41,308 nt of DNA from an uncultured Bacilli bacterium (lineage in GTDB: Bacteria; Bacillota_I; Bacilli_A; RF39; UBA660). Within the stretch, counting starts at the first letter, position 1, and each line of letters starts with the position of its first letter. The stretch lies in assembly GCA_949451605.1 (NCBI GenBank), contig CASTSB010000011.1, positions 1-41,308 of the forward strand. Direction: 5' to 3'. The position numbers and the translations under genes were made by a program. Positions 17,301 through 24,332 of this stretch are shown piece after piece. The notes beneath the pieces were generated by a model. The model was not told where the DNA came from. It searched no databases and worked only from the letters and a program-made list of their open reading frames with translations.

Positions 17301-18985
17301 ACAACTTTAGTACAAGAATCATTTAAAACAGGCCTATTCAAAGGATGAGACATACATCCTACTAAATTAAGAGCAGAATTTAAAACCAGTTTAGTATCAC
17401 TATCTAATGTTATAACATATTTAATCTCTAAATCATGCCCATGAAGTGTATTAACATTAAAATATTTTTTTTCTGTCGACAAATCCATTTTTTTTAATAG
17501 AATTTGATTAAATTGTATAATTGCTCCTCTTTTTCTTTCATATCCTAAAAAAGAATTTTCGCTTTTATTCCAAACTCTTTTACGATAAATAAAATAGAAT
17601 AAATCTTTCTTATATTTATTATTTAACTTTTCAACATATTCTTGACCATATTTTGAAATTTCATCATCAAAATCACATATTTCAGTATTTGAACCTTTAA
17701 CATCTCCAAGCAAAGTAAAATACAAGTTATTTGTTTTATTAATAATATAGAAAGTTTCTAAAGTATCAAACATCTCTTTTATTTTTTCTTTAGATGAAAT
17801 AATAGTTGGTATAACTACCATAGTACTATCTTCTTTTGGTATTCCCTTGGAATAATCCAATTTAGGTAAAATCTTAGTTGACACAAGTTTTATTATTATT
17901 TGATTTAAAATTTGTATAAATAATTGACTCACTGGGATTAAAAGTATTATAAAGCCTAATATTCTCCATTTTATAAAATATTTTGATAAAAAATAAGATA
18001 ATAATACTGTAACTAAAACTATAAAGAAAATATATAAAAAAACATAAATATCCTTTTTACTATTTTTAAATAATAAACAACCTATATGTTCCTCAGAACT
18101 TTCTAAATTATTATTTAATTTTTCTAAAAGTTCCAACTCAGAACAATGATTCTTTTTAGAAAGTTTTAATAATCTCTGTCTATATAATTCACGTGAAGAC
18201 GCATCCATTTTCTCATAAATTTCATCCTGCATTAATTTTTTTTCGGTTTTGCTAATTTTTTCAAATAAGTCTTCTCTACTGATATCAAAAAATTCTTTTA
18301 AATCACCAAATATATTTGCTACTAAAATATCATTTTCAATCTTTTTTTGATACTCTTCATTAATTAATTCTTTCAAACTAATTTGTTTTTGTTCCAATAA
18401 ATCAGTCAACTCTTTAAAAGCTTTATTACTTTTTGATCCTAATTCTTTAAGTTCTCTATTAAGTTCAAAAATATAATTATAATTTTTTTCAATGACTAAA
18501 TCTTTCTTTATAAAACTATTAAGTTTAAGTTCTTTTCCTTCTAATTCTTTAACAATAAATGATATTGACTCTTTATTTATAAGTTTCTTATGCTCTTCTT
18601 TACAAATTTGATTAAGTCTATCTATATATATAAATATTAAAATATCTCTAATACATTCTATTTCAACATAAGATAAAAAGCCTTTATCTTTTTGATATTT
18701 TTTTAATTCATCAGAAAGAATTTTCAAACTAACATTATAATTATTTCTAATTACAATATCTCTTATGCAAAAGTATATTTTATTTATTTCTTTTGATCTT
18801 TTTTTGATACTTTTTTTATTCTGAATATAATTAGTTTTATGTTCAACAACTAAATAAAAGTTATCAATTAACCACTCATTTGTAATTCCAACGTATTCCT
18901 TTTTCTTCGTTTTAGAAACCAAAAAATTATAGTATTCTTTTATATCATTAAAGTCATTTATAAATTTCTTTGAAAAATCAGTCAT
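11333..18985 (-). CDS. Cyclic beta-1,2-glucan synthase-like GT84/GH94 protein
   Basis: A giant protein of about 2550 aa with the domain order of cyclic beta-glucan synthases (NdvB/Cgs). First comes a Lys/Glu-rich helical N-terminus (about 1-300) and membrane helices near 310-365. A glycosyltransferase domain follows (about 385-700) with D528-S-D530, CEGSF near 612 and RHHRW near 673-677. More helices lie at about 720-770 and 845-885. Next is a glucoamylase-like region opening with R-T-S-P-T-A-I-G-Y, then a long beta/alpha-barrel GH94 phosphorylase part with GGDWNDGMN (about 2233-2241, D2238 the expected general acid) and WTWYTGSAGW near 2460. Known relatives polymerise UDP-glucose into a beta-1,2-glucan and cyclise and trim it at the membrane. 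The product here is inferred. The frame runs to a TTG at 19006, but that codon adjoins the -10 box; ATG 18985 behind AGGAG is the credible start. The gene stands alone. Confidence 0.88.
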   Translation of the reverse strand: MTDFSKKFINDFNDIKEYYNFLVSKTKKKEYVGITNEWLIDNFYLVVEHKTNYIQNKKSIKKRSKEINKIYFCIRDIVIRNNYNVSLKILSDELKKYQKDKGFLSYVEIECIRDILIFIYIDRLNQICKEEHKKLINKESISFIVKELEGKELKLNSFIKKDLVIEKNYNYIFELNRELKELGSKSNKAFKELTDLLEQKQISLKELINEEYQKKIENDILVANIFGDLKEFFDISREDLFEKISKTEKKLMQDEIYEKMDASSRELYRQRLLKLSKKNHCSELELLEKLNNNLESSEEHIGCLLFKNSKKDIYVFLYIFFIVLVTVLLSYFLSKYFIKWRILGFIILLIPVSQLFIQILNQIIIKLVSTKILPKLDYSKGIPKEDSTMVVIPTIISSKEKIKEMFDTLETFYIINKTNNLYFTLLGDVKGSNTEICDFDDEISKYGQEYVEKLNNKYKKDLFYFIYRKRVWNKSENSFLGYERKRGAIIQFNQILLKKMDLSTEKKYFNVNTLHGHDLEIKYVITLDSDTKLVLNSALNLVGCMSHPLNRPVLNDSCTKVVSGYGLMQPRVSVDIEATNKSLYSQIFAGIGGFDTYSAVVPNVYQDLFCEGSFVGKGIYDLEIFDKVLSNAFPDNLILSHDLLEGNYLRCGYVSDIELIDDFPSKFLIDTTRHHRWARGDVQIINWLFHKIPNKSSKKVKNPINLLGKFKIFDNIVRMFLYPTLLLIILLSIISSIVSPLFWIFFVVLEIAIPIIFYLESKITVKHNSNTNVYYKNLFFGGKSLISRCFIVFCTIPYYTKLYMDAFFRTIYRLFVSHKNLLNWITAEEAEKTTGNSLVVYLKNFLPNLITALLFVIIGIVLDNNISLIISVLFLIAPFIVFFVSRDINHNKIILSDKKLDYIREVAYKTWNYFSENLNNQNNFLIPDNYQENREQKLDMRTSPTAIGYSLTSIIAAYELNFIDLKEAIYLIDKVLKSVDELEKWHGHLYNWYDIKSMKVMAPRFVSSVDSGNFVASLIVTREFLVQFEEDKLIRLCDKLINNSNFKKLYTKKDVFSIGYDEQEGKLSIYNYNKFASESRLLSYLAICLGDIPSKHWFCLDKSLTTYKGRKGLISWSGTSFEYYMPLLFMKNYPNTLLDESYHFAKFCQKDYIDSVSRHLPWGISESAYNELDNALNYKYKAFSTPYLKAKEDKENRIVLSPYASIMALELFPQEIYENMEKFKKLDMYGKYGFYESYDYDNKGVVEAFFAHHEGMILAGITNYLKSDCIKNYFHQNVFIKTFDILLKEKVQVKTSIDMKMAKYKKYNYNKESIENDIRSFNYISHLPEVSVLSNKKYCLLMNDRGNSFSRYRTLQLNRYRKVTEQDYGVFLYIRDKDSNRVWSNTYAPINEKPDKYEVVFASDRIKYSRRDGEVVTKTEVIVCKGLNAEIRKVTFKNESNEIKNLELTSYTEPILSDNMDDVSHRVFNSMFISTEYDKSTDALIARRKSRGDTKLSSYMIHKLFVPNANDNYSYETERTEFIGRNNNATNPCALFKKLSNYSGDNLEPIISMRNSIEIQPGDSEEVYLIVGFGRSKEQILNIVKSYDNEKAIDNAFKLATLMNITNIKDMGINGEDMRVYNIMLNYIYQTTRIIATDERMELLRRNALGQSGLWKFGISGDRPIVLVEISDISDMPFIYEILKAFEYYKNHSIFVDIVIINKESEQYSKIIRKEIDEELYRMYTLNSFYHTPGSINVIDINEINDDEYGLLRVVPRITFIIRDHQSLKEAVDELQSSNFVSDYSTVKLETNLRLPNKEKLVFDNNYGGFKDDGREYVIYNRDTPTPWSNIIANNNFGTIITNNGCGFTYAFNSGEFKLTSWTNDIVCNDKSEGFKFNGKIFDPMKCIHGFGYSILESETEERKTEITEFVAKEDNVKLYMMKLTNKENKKVNYDLEFFINPTFGNFEEKTSRHILTEFYGNDNYLKMRNVYSINFSDVNVFMSSSLHIDSAEINNMLVKSIASRISLDSKETKTIVFSLGCGMSDEENLKLVQKYSDVNTVKKELKLVRDNWNKTLSTVQVKSPDDSFNYMMNGWYLYQTLSSRILAKSGFYQVSGAFGFRDQLQDSMNVCMIKPEAARRQILINASHQFVEGDVFHWWHEKNHFGLRSKFKDDYLWLVYATLHYLEVTKDYSILDEQVPYVIGDSLSEYESEKGMVFSYTDFTNSLLEHLIKSLRLSMNSLGRHHIPLMGGGDWNDGMNKVGIKGRGESVWLGFFLYQIIDNFIKFMKNYDQKFSLDDYIIFNERLKEDLNSKTWDGSHYLRAFFDNGDKLGSLENSECKIDLISQSFSILSGVAPKSRVQQVIESVEEHLVDNNAKIVKLLTPAFHSSLNNPGYIMNYPRGIRENGGQYTHSVAWYLMALIKCGYQDRAYRYYQMINPINRSLNKDGVDSYKTEPYVIAADIYSAKGREGRGGWTWYTGSAGWFYRVGVEEILGIQKNGDKLKVNPHIPIAWEHCEITYRYMDTFYNIRINKNIKEEMYLDNRLVSDYMIDLKNDGIEHQIVVNIKS

Positions 18986-19006
18986 CTTATCTACACTCCT
19001 ATTCAA

Positions 19007-19036
19007 AGTATATCATAAATTAACTATTTCTAACAA
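19007..19036 (-). promoter_or_regulatory. Promoter of the giant glucan-synthase gene
   Basis: On the minus strand TTGTTA (19036-19031) and TATACT (19012-19007) are 18 bases apart. This rules out a start codon at 19006 and supports ATG 18985. Confidence 0.6.
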
Positions 19037-19068
19037 AAAAAATAACTAAGCATTATAGCTTAATTATT
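19034..19068 (-). terminator. Intrinsic terminator after the degenerate PP2C gene
   Basis: AATAACTAAGC (19041-19051) pairs with GCTTAATTATT (19058-19068), 11 bp with one G-T, followed by a T-run on the minus strand. The T-run overlaps the -35 of the next promoter. Confidence 0.8.
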
Positions 19069-20548
19069 TTTTTATATAACAACATCCAGTAACATTCCTT
19101 GATCTAACTTGTTTATTACATGCTTCATTAACTATTTCTTTTAGAAGTTCATGATTGCTATTAGAAACAATAATAGAATTAATTGATTTATTATTAATGT
19201 TATAAGTTACTCCATCAGTAAATAATAACAATTTATCGTAGGAATTATTATCTATTTTTATAGTATTTCTATTATTTAAAATATTCTTAATATCACCAAA
19301 ATATTTCGTAATATAAGAACCTTTTTGATATTGACTTGCTTCCTCAAAAGTAAAAATATTTTTAAGATAATTATCCCATACATTAGTATTATCTATAGTT
19401 ATAGGATCTAAACTTTCATTTTTAACTTTATAAACTCTTGTATTACCAAAATTTTCTATATAAGTATTTTCTTTTCCGATGAGAGCTATAGAAAAAGAAG
19501 ACTCTTTCAAATTTTTATTTTTTTGAGTTTCTTTAAATAAAGAATACTCTAATGAATCAATTTCATTTTCTAATGCATTTACTAGCTTTTCTTCATTATT
19601 TAAAGTATCAATATCTAATTCATTAAACCATTTTTGAAGCATCATTAATGACAATTTATTTATTTTTTTATTCAATTTGTTTTCTAGAACAAAATCAAAA
19701 ACACATAAAAGCTTTATATCAGGAATATAAGAATTTGAAATAGCTAAATAATTTTCATTGCTATTTTTTTGGTTATTTAAAGTTATTCCTTCAATAATTG
19801 AACTCTCATTATTTTCAATTTTAAAAGTAGAATTCTCATTTATATAAATTTCATTATAATCTTCAACTTTTTTAATTAACTCAATATCATAATAAAATTG
19901 ATCTCCTAAATCATTAAAATAACAATCGATATCTTCGTTTTTTATCTTAGGCATTTCTTCATCAATATATTTATAAATTTTATTTCTAGCATAAGCAATA
20001 TCTTTCAATTTAATATCTTTTAACTCAAATTTATAATAAAACTTACTAGAAATTTCTCCATTTTTAGAATAATAATTTTTTTCAACTTTCTGCTTCTTTT
20101 TATCCACATATGCTTCATAATCTATATTACCTTTAGAATCAACAGAAATATATCTATAATTTTGAAAATCCTCATTGGATAAATCTTCATACAATCCATT
20201 TCTTCCTAAAACAAATTTATCATTAGAAATCGAAAAAGAAATATTATCATTTAAATTAGGAAACAAAGTTGTTCTAAGCATAGAATCATTAGTATTTAAT
20301 CTATCATATTTTTTCATTGAAACTTGAAATAAAGTATTATTATTACTTATAAAATTAAATTTATTATCTCTATATTCTAAAGTTATATTTGATAAATTGG
20401 CATTTTTGTTTCTAAGGTCCTTACAAAACCATTTTATTGCTCCTCTACTAATACTTAATTCAAACCTTCTACTCACTTCAGCTAATAAATATTCTATTCC
20501 AAGATCTTCATTATCATTATAAATCTTAACAATGCTTTCTAAATTCAC
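19064..20548 (-). CDS. Protein with a degenerate PP2C-like domain
   Basis: About 494 aa, very rich in Asn, Lys, Ile and Glu, with no signal peptide. The N-terminal 250 residues match nothing I know. The C-terminal 240 follow the PP2C pattern motif by motif but with changes: K-L-L-C-V-F-D-F in place of K-L-L-A-I-A-D-G-M-G-G, then G-N-T-R for G-D-S-R. L-L-L-F-T-D-G-V-T is intact, and the end reads R-S-R-N-V-T-G-C-C-Y-I-K-K where the active enzyme at 3522-4337 has R-G-K-D-N-A-S-G-A-I-F-I-K-K. Two metal-site residues are lost, so it is likely a pseudo-phosphatase. The frame extends to TTG 20563, but TTGGGGGGA there is the Shine-Dalgarno; GTG at 20548 is the likely start. Confidence 0.7.
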   Translation of the reverse strand: MNLESIVKIYNDNEDLGIEYLLAEVSRRFELSISRGAIKWFCKDLRNKNANLSNITLEYRDNKFNFISNNNTLFQVSMKKYDRLNTNDSMLRTTLFPNLNDNISFSISNDKFVLGRNGLYEDLSNEDFQNYRYISVDSKGNIDYEAYVDKKKQKVEKNYYSKNGEISSKFYYKFELKDIKLKDIAYARNKIYKYIDEEMPKIKNEDIDCYFNDLGDQFYYDIELIKKVEDYNEIYINENSTFKIENNESSIIEGITLNNQKNSNENYLAISNSYIPDIKLLCVFDFVLENKLNKKINKLSLMMLQKWFNELDIDTLNNEEKLVNALENEIDSLEYSLFKETQKNKNLKESSFSIALIGKENTYIENFGNTRVYKVKNESLDPITIDNTNVWDNYLKNIFTFEEASQYQKGSYITKYFGDIKNILNNRNTIKIDNNSYDKLLLFTDGVTYNINNKSINSIIVSNSNHELLKEIVNEACNKQVRSRNVTGCCYIKK

Positions 20549-20590
20549 ACTATATCCCCCCAATAGTTTTGCATATTATATCATAAAAAA

Positions 20591-20617
20591 CTAAAAAAAA
20601 CAACTATAACTAGTTGT
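20591..20617 (-). terminator. Intrinsic terminator after tRNA-Ser
   Basis: ACAACTA (20600-20606) pairs with TAGTTGT (20611-20617), followed on the minus strand by eight T. Confidence 0.8.
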
Positions 20618-20630
20618 CTATAATCAAAAA

Positions 20631-20721
20631 TGGCGGAGTAGGAGAGATTTGAACTCTCGCGCCAGTTGCCCGACCTACACCCTTAGCAGGGGCGCCTCTT
20701 CAGCCTCTTGAGTACTACTCC
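20631..20721 (-). tRNA. tRNA-Ser (GCT)
   Basis: The minus strand gives GGAGTAG...CTACTCC as acceptor stem, a long variable arm typical of class II tRNA, the anticodon loop C-T-G-C-T-A-A with GCT, a GTTCAAATC T-loop and an encoded CCA end. It has its own promoter (20748-20776) and terminator. Confidence 0.97.
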
Positions 20722-20747
20722 ATTCCTCTATCGCATCCGCAAATACA

Positions 20748-20776
20748 ATATTACAGGATTTTATTTTAAATGTCAA
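20748..20776 (-). promoter_or_regulatory. Promoter of tRNA-Ser
   Basis: TTGACA (20776-20771) and TAATAT (20753-20748) on the minus strand with a 17-base spacer, 26 bases before the tRNA. It lies beyond the terminator of the Ile-Asn-Glu cluster, so tRNA-Ser is transcribed separately. Confidence 0.85.
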
Positions 20777-20787
20777 TAATAATCATA

Positions 20788-20815
20788 AAAAATAAAAACC
20801 GTTCAAATGAACGGT
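20788..20815 (-). terminator. Intrinsic terminator after tRNA-Ile-Asn-Glu
   Basis: ACCGTTCA (20798-20805) pairs with TGAACGGT (20808-20815) in a perfect 8-bp stem followed on the minus strand by TTTTATTTTTT. Confidence 0.88.
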
Positions 20816-20826
20816 AATAATCGAAA

Positions 20827-20903
20827 TGGTGACGAGTACGGAATTCGAATCCGTGAATGCTGCCGTGAAAGGGCAGTGTGTTAAGCCACTTCACCAACTC
20901 GCC
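20827..20903 (-). tRNA. tRNA-Glu (TTC)
   Basis: GGCGAGT pairs with ACTCGTC in the acceptor stem. The anticodon loop C-T-T-T-C-A-C carries TTC, the T-loop is GATTCGAATTC and CCA is encoded. It is last in the Ile-Asn-Glu transcript. Confidence 0.96.
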
Positions 20904-20906
20904 AAA

Positions 20907-20983
20907 TGGCGCCCCAACTAGGACTTGAACCTAGGACCCCTTGATTAACAGTCAAGTGCTCTAACCAACTGAGCTATTGAGGC
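20907..20983 (-). tRNA. tRNA-Asn (GTT)
   Basis: GCCTCAA pairs with TTGGGGC. The anticodon loop C-T-G-T-T-A-A carries GTT, the T-loop is GGTTCAAGTCC and CCA is encoded. Only three bases separate it from tRNA-Glu. Confidence 0.97.
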
Positions 20984-20991
20984 ATTACTAA

Positions 20992-21068
<77 letters not shown>

Positions 21069-21086
21069 ATAAATCAGTACTTTTTC

Positions 21087-21115
21087 ATTTTACTACATTA
21101 TATGAGATAATGCAA
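21087..21115 (-). promoter_or_regulatory. Promoter of the tRNA-Ile-Asn-Glu cluster
   Basis: TTGCAT (21115-21110) and TAAAAT (21092-21087) on the minus strand with a 17-base spacer. Confidence 0.75.
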
Positions 21116-21272
21116 GAGAAAATTAATTTTTTATTAACTTTTATTTCAAGTTGCAAATATAGAATACTATAATTAATTATTTAAAGTCAAGCTATTTTTT
21201 ATTTTTTTTAAACATTTCTACCCTTTTAATTCAAATAAATATAATTTAATTAAATATAAATAAAAAAAAGAC

Positions 21273-21301
21273 TTGTAAAATTAATTTTTTTGATATAAAA
21301 T
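21273..21301 (+). promoter_or_regulatory. Promoter of tRNA-Lys
   Basis: TTGTAA at 21273-21278 and TAAAAT at 21296-21301 with a 17-base spacer, about 21 bases before the tRNA. The 150 bases between this and the divergent tRNA promoter are AT-rich and hold nothing else I can identify. Confidence 0.65.
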
Positions 21302-21322
21302 AAATATGCAATTCAAATAAAT

Positions 21323-21398
21323 GGACTGTTAGCTCAGTTGGTAGAGCAACTGACTCTTAATCAGTGGGTCTAGGGTTCGAATCCCTAACAGTCCACCA
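21323..21398 (+). tRNA. tRNA-Lys (CTT)
   Basis: GGACTGT pairs with ACAGTCC. The D-loop is AGCTCAGTTGGTAGAGC, the anticodon loop C-T-C-T-T-A-A carries CTT, the T-loop is GGTTCGAATCC and CCA is encoded. It is the only plus-strand RNA gene in the window. Confidence 0.97.
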
Positions 21399-21413
21399 TT
21401 ATATTAGAATATT

Positions 21414-21445
21414 ACTTACGATTTTCATATCGTAAGTTTTTTTAT
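21414..21445 (+). terminator. Intrinsic terminator after tRNA-Lys
   Basis: ACTTACGAT (21414-21422) pairs with ATCGTAAGT (21429-21437), then TTTTTTTA on the plus strand. Confidence 0.88.
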
Positions 21446-21448
21446 TTA

Positions 21449-21483
21449 ATAAAAAAAGGAAAACTAATTTACTTTAGCTTTCC
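21449..21483 (-). terminator. Intrinsic terminator after ddl
   Basis: GGAAAACTAA (21458-21467) pairs with TTAGCTTTCC (21474-21483) with one G-T, followed by a T-run on the minus strand. It faces the tRNA-Lys terminator back to back. Confidence 0.78.
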
Positions 21484-22683
21484 TTTCATCCCTTTAACCC
21501 CATTTGAAGCAAAACCTTTTAATATATTACTTTCAAATGATCGTGTTTTACTAACTCTTTTCTTATAATCTTTAATACCAATTTGAATCATATTATCAAG
21601 TAAATCAGCAAAATCCATATCTTTTGCATCCCATAAATAAAATGCTAAGCTTCCTGGAATTGAATTTATTTCATTAATATATACTTTATTAGTTTTTTCA
21701 TCAATCAAGAAATCAATTCTTGAGTTTCCAGAACATCCTAAGGCTTTAAAAGCAGATGTTGCTATATCTTCTACTTGTGTTCTCAATTTATCGGAAAGAT
21801 CTGCAGGCAACTTACGATTAGTAGAAGCCATTCCTTTAGAGCCAACTTTCTTAGAACATTTTGCTCCCTTTATTTTACCCTTTCCATCACCAATATATTT
21901 ATCAGTAAATGTTAAGAACTTATTAGCAGATAAAACCTCTTCTATTTCACTTACTCTTTGATGCTCATAATTTCCCATAACTGCAATATTTACTTCTTTC
22001 AAATTTTCAACTACTTCTTCAATAATAATCTTAGAATCATATTGAATTGCATCATCTATTCCTTCAATCAATTTTTCTTCATTTTCACATACACTAATAC
22101 CCACTGAGGAACCAGTACAAGCAGGCTTAACTATTAAAGGATACTTTAATTTAGAAGCCTTTTTAAGAATAGACTCTTGGTCATTCTTGTAATCAGAATC
22201 ATAAAACCAAATATATTTAGTCATAGGAAGTGAAGCTGAAGACCAAACATCTTTCATATAGGCCTTATCTTGACCAACAACAGATGCATAAACATTACTT
22301 CCTACAAAAGGAATTCCTATACTTTGCAAATATCCTTGTAATACACCATCTTCAACATTAGTACCATGGACAATTGGAAAAGCAATATCTATTTCCTTAA
22401 CAATTGACTTAAATAAACCTTTTTTCTTTTGTAAAACATAACTTCCATCTTTATAATATAAAACTATATTTTTACAATATTTTTTTATTAGACCAAAATC
22501 TTGATAAACTTCAATATCTTTTAACATTTCTCCAGTATACCACTCTCTATTTTTAGTAATATAAATTGGAATAACTTCGTATTTTTCCAAGTCCATTTTA
22601 TTCATAGCTTGAATGGCTGAAATAATACTTACTTCATGTTCAACACTCTCTCCACCAAATATTACTCCTACTTTAATTTTCAT
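21469..22683 (-). CDS. ddl: D-alanine--D-alanine ligase
   Basis: An ATP-grasp enzyme of about 404 aa that joins two D-Ala for the peptidoglycan stem peptide. It opens with KVGVIFGGESVEHEVSIISA, has the ATP-grasp string PACTGSSVGISV and ends the core with the metal-site strand INEINSIPGSLAFYLW. A basic C-terminal tail of about 45 residues follows. The frame continues to a GTG at 22689, but AGGAGA sits seven bases before ATG 22683, which is preferred. It starts 12 bases after the murF-like gene, so the two consecutive steps of precursor synthesis are co-transcribed. No van-type context is seen, so it is taken as the housekeeping ligase. Confidence 0.95.
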   Translation of the reverse strand: MKIKVGVIFGGESVEHEVSIISAIQAMNKMDLEKYEVIPIYITKNREWYTGEMLKDIEVYQDFGLIKKYCKNIVLYYKDGSYVLQKKKGLFKSIVKEIDIAFPIVHGTNVEDGVLQGYLQSIGIPFVGSNVYASVVGQDKAYMKDVWSSASLPMTKYIWFYDSDYKNDQESILKKASKLKYPLIVKPACTGSSVGISVCENEEKLIEGIDDAIQYDSKIIIEEVVENLKEVNIAVMGNYEHQRVSEIEEVLSANKFLTFTDKYIGDGKGKIKGAKCSKKVGSKGMASTNRKLPADLSDKLRTQVEDIATSAFKALGCSGNSRIDFLIDEKTNKVYINEINSIPGSLAFYLWDAKDMDFADLLDNMIQIGIKDYKKRVSKTRSFESNILKGFASNGVKGMKGKLK

Positions 22684-22694
22684 ACACACATCTC

Positions 22695-24323
22695 CTATTC
22701 ATTATAAGTATCAGGTAAATCATTTTCAAACAATGCATAAACTTCTTGTCTTTTAACTAAAGACGATACAAAAGGATAAGCATCTCTAACATCATTTAAT
22801 ACTACTATTTTATCTTTGTCAAATCCTTTGTCTAATAATCCATCATAGATTGGCTTAGTTTTTTTTGCACCAATTAAAACTGCATAATCTGCAACTTCAG
22901 CAATTTGTCTACCAAATTCTTTATTGTATTCATCTTCTTTTTCACCAAGTTCTATCATTCCAGGAGTTACTACAACTTTAACTCCAGGCATCATCCCTAA
23001 AACTTGGCATGCGTTTTTAGCACCAACTGGATTAGAATTATAAGCGTCATCTATTTGATAGAAATTGCCTAGTTTTTTCAATTCCAATCGATGTTCAACA
23101 GGACGCACACCACTAACTGCATGAATCAAATCCTCTATATCTATTCCAAATTCAATTCCACAAGCAATACCAGCAAGAATATTATAAACATTATGATTAC
23201 CTAAAAGTTTAGTAGTAAAAGTATAAGAATCATTACCTCCTTTAAAAACAACATCAAAAGTAGTTCCCTTATTAGAACACTTAATATTAGTTGCTCTAAC
23301 ATCTGCTTCTTGATTATCAATTCCTATCCAAATTGTTTTAACTTTATTTTTTAGATTATAATTTACTTGTTTTGGATCATCCCCATTTAAGACTGCAAAT
23401 CCATCACTAGGTAAAGATTCAATAAGCTCAAACTTACCTTGTATAATATTTTCTTCACTTCCAAAACTTTCCAAATGAGCAGTTCCAATAGTAGTTAAAA
23501 TACCATATTTGGGATGAACTAAATTACAAAGTCCTCTAATCTCACCCTTAACATACGCTCCCATCTCTGCAATAAATATATCAGTAAATTTATCCATATG
23601 GTTATTAACTGTCATAATTAAACCATTATAAGTATTCAAATTTCTAGGTGTAGGTAAAGCGTTATATTTAACATTCAAAATGTCACTTAAAATATTTTTA
23701 CTACTTGTTTTTCCATAACTTCCAGTAATACCAATTATTTTTAAATTTTGCATTGATTTCAACTTTGATTGAGCCATTCTTTTAAAATGATAATAAACAC
23801 ATCTTTCATAAGGATAGTTAATAATATTTGCAACAAATACAACAAAAGGGTTTAACCAAAGTAATACACTTATAACTATTAAATAAAAATTATTACCTAA
23901 AATAATCATAATAATAGGAACTAAATATATTACAGAAGTTGTAAAGATCAATCTTTTCACTCTAGAAGTAACTACTAAAGGTTTTTTATTTTGATCATTT
24001 AACATCCTTGCTTTTAAATTACTTGCAAGTAGTAAATAAATTATAAAAATTACAAATAAGCTTCCACAAGCAGCTACAGTATTAAAAGAAGGATATATTG
24101 CACTTTCTTTATCTATTCTAATTAACAATGTTGTTATAATTGATAAAAATATAACTACTAAATCAAGAGATAAAAATTGACTTGAGTTTCGAAATGTCCA
24201 CTTCAAATACCTATTATTTTCATTATATAAGTTTTGTTGCAGCATATGTAAATTTCTTTTACTTCTATAAAAAGAAAGGAAAAAGAAACTAATTGAAACT
24301 AATAATAAAACTAAATACATCAT
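22695..24323 (-). CDS. MurF-like Mur ligase with an N-terminal membrane domain
   Basis: A 542-aa protein. Residues 1-170 hold about five hydrophobic helices (3-18, 52-68, 84-100, 125-143, 147-168) where a normal MurF has its UDP-MurNAc-binding domain. From about 195 it is a Mur ligase: P-loop GITGSYGKTSS (198-208), then TPRNLNTYNG, EMGAYVKGEI, LTTIGTAHLESFGS, NGDDP, and the C-terminal domain with GVRPVEHRLE and IDDAYNSNP. MurF adds D-Ala-D-Ala to the UDP-MurNAc-tripeptide. Placement directly before ddl supports that role, but the swap of domain 1 for helices leaves open a related ligase acting on a lipid-linked substrate. The ATG at 24323 follows AGGAGG. It lies 9 bases after the hydrolase gene. 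Confidence 0.88.
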   Translation of the reverse strand: MMYLVLLLVSISFFFLSFYRSKRNLHMLQQNLYNENNRYLKWTFRNSSQFLSLDLVVIFLSIITTLLIRIDKESAIYPSFNTVAACGSLFVIFIIYLLLASNLKARMLNDQNKKPLVVTSRVKRLIFTTSVIYLVPIIMIILGNNFYLIVISVLLWLNPFVVFVANIINYPYERCVYYHFKRMAQSKLKSMQNLKIIGITGSYGKTSSKNILSDILNVKYNALPTPRNLNTYNGLIMTVNNHMDKFTDIFIAEMGAYVKGEIRGLCNLVHPKYGILTTIGTAHLESFGSEENIIQGKFELIESLPSDGFAVLNGDDPKQVNYNLKNKVKTIWIGIDNQEADVRATNIKCSNKGTTFDVVFKGGNDSYTFTTKLLGNHNVYNILAGIACGIEFGIDIEDLIHAVSGVRPVEHRLELKKLGNFYQIDDAYNSNPVGAKNACQVLGMMPGVKVVVTPGMIELGEKEDEYNKEFGRQIAEVADYAVLIGAKKTKPIYDGLLDKGFDKDKIVVLNDVRDAYPFVSSLVKRQEVYALFENDLPDTYNE

Positions 24324-24332
24324 AAAATCCTC

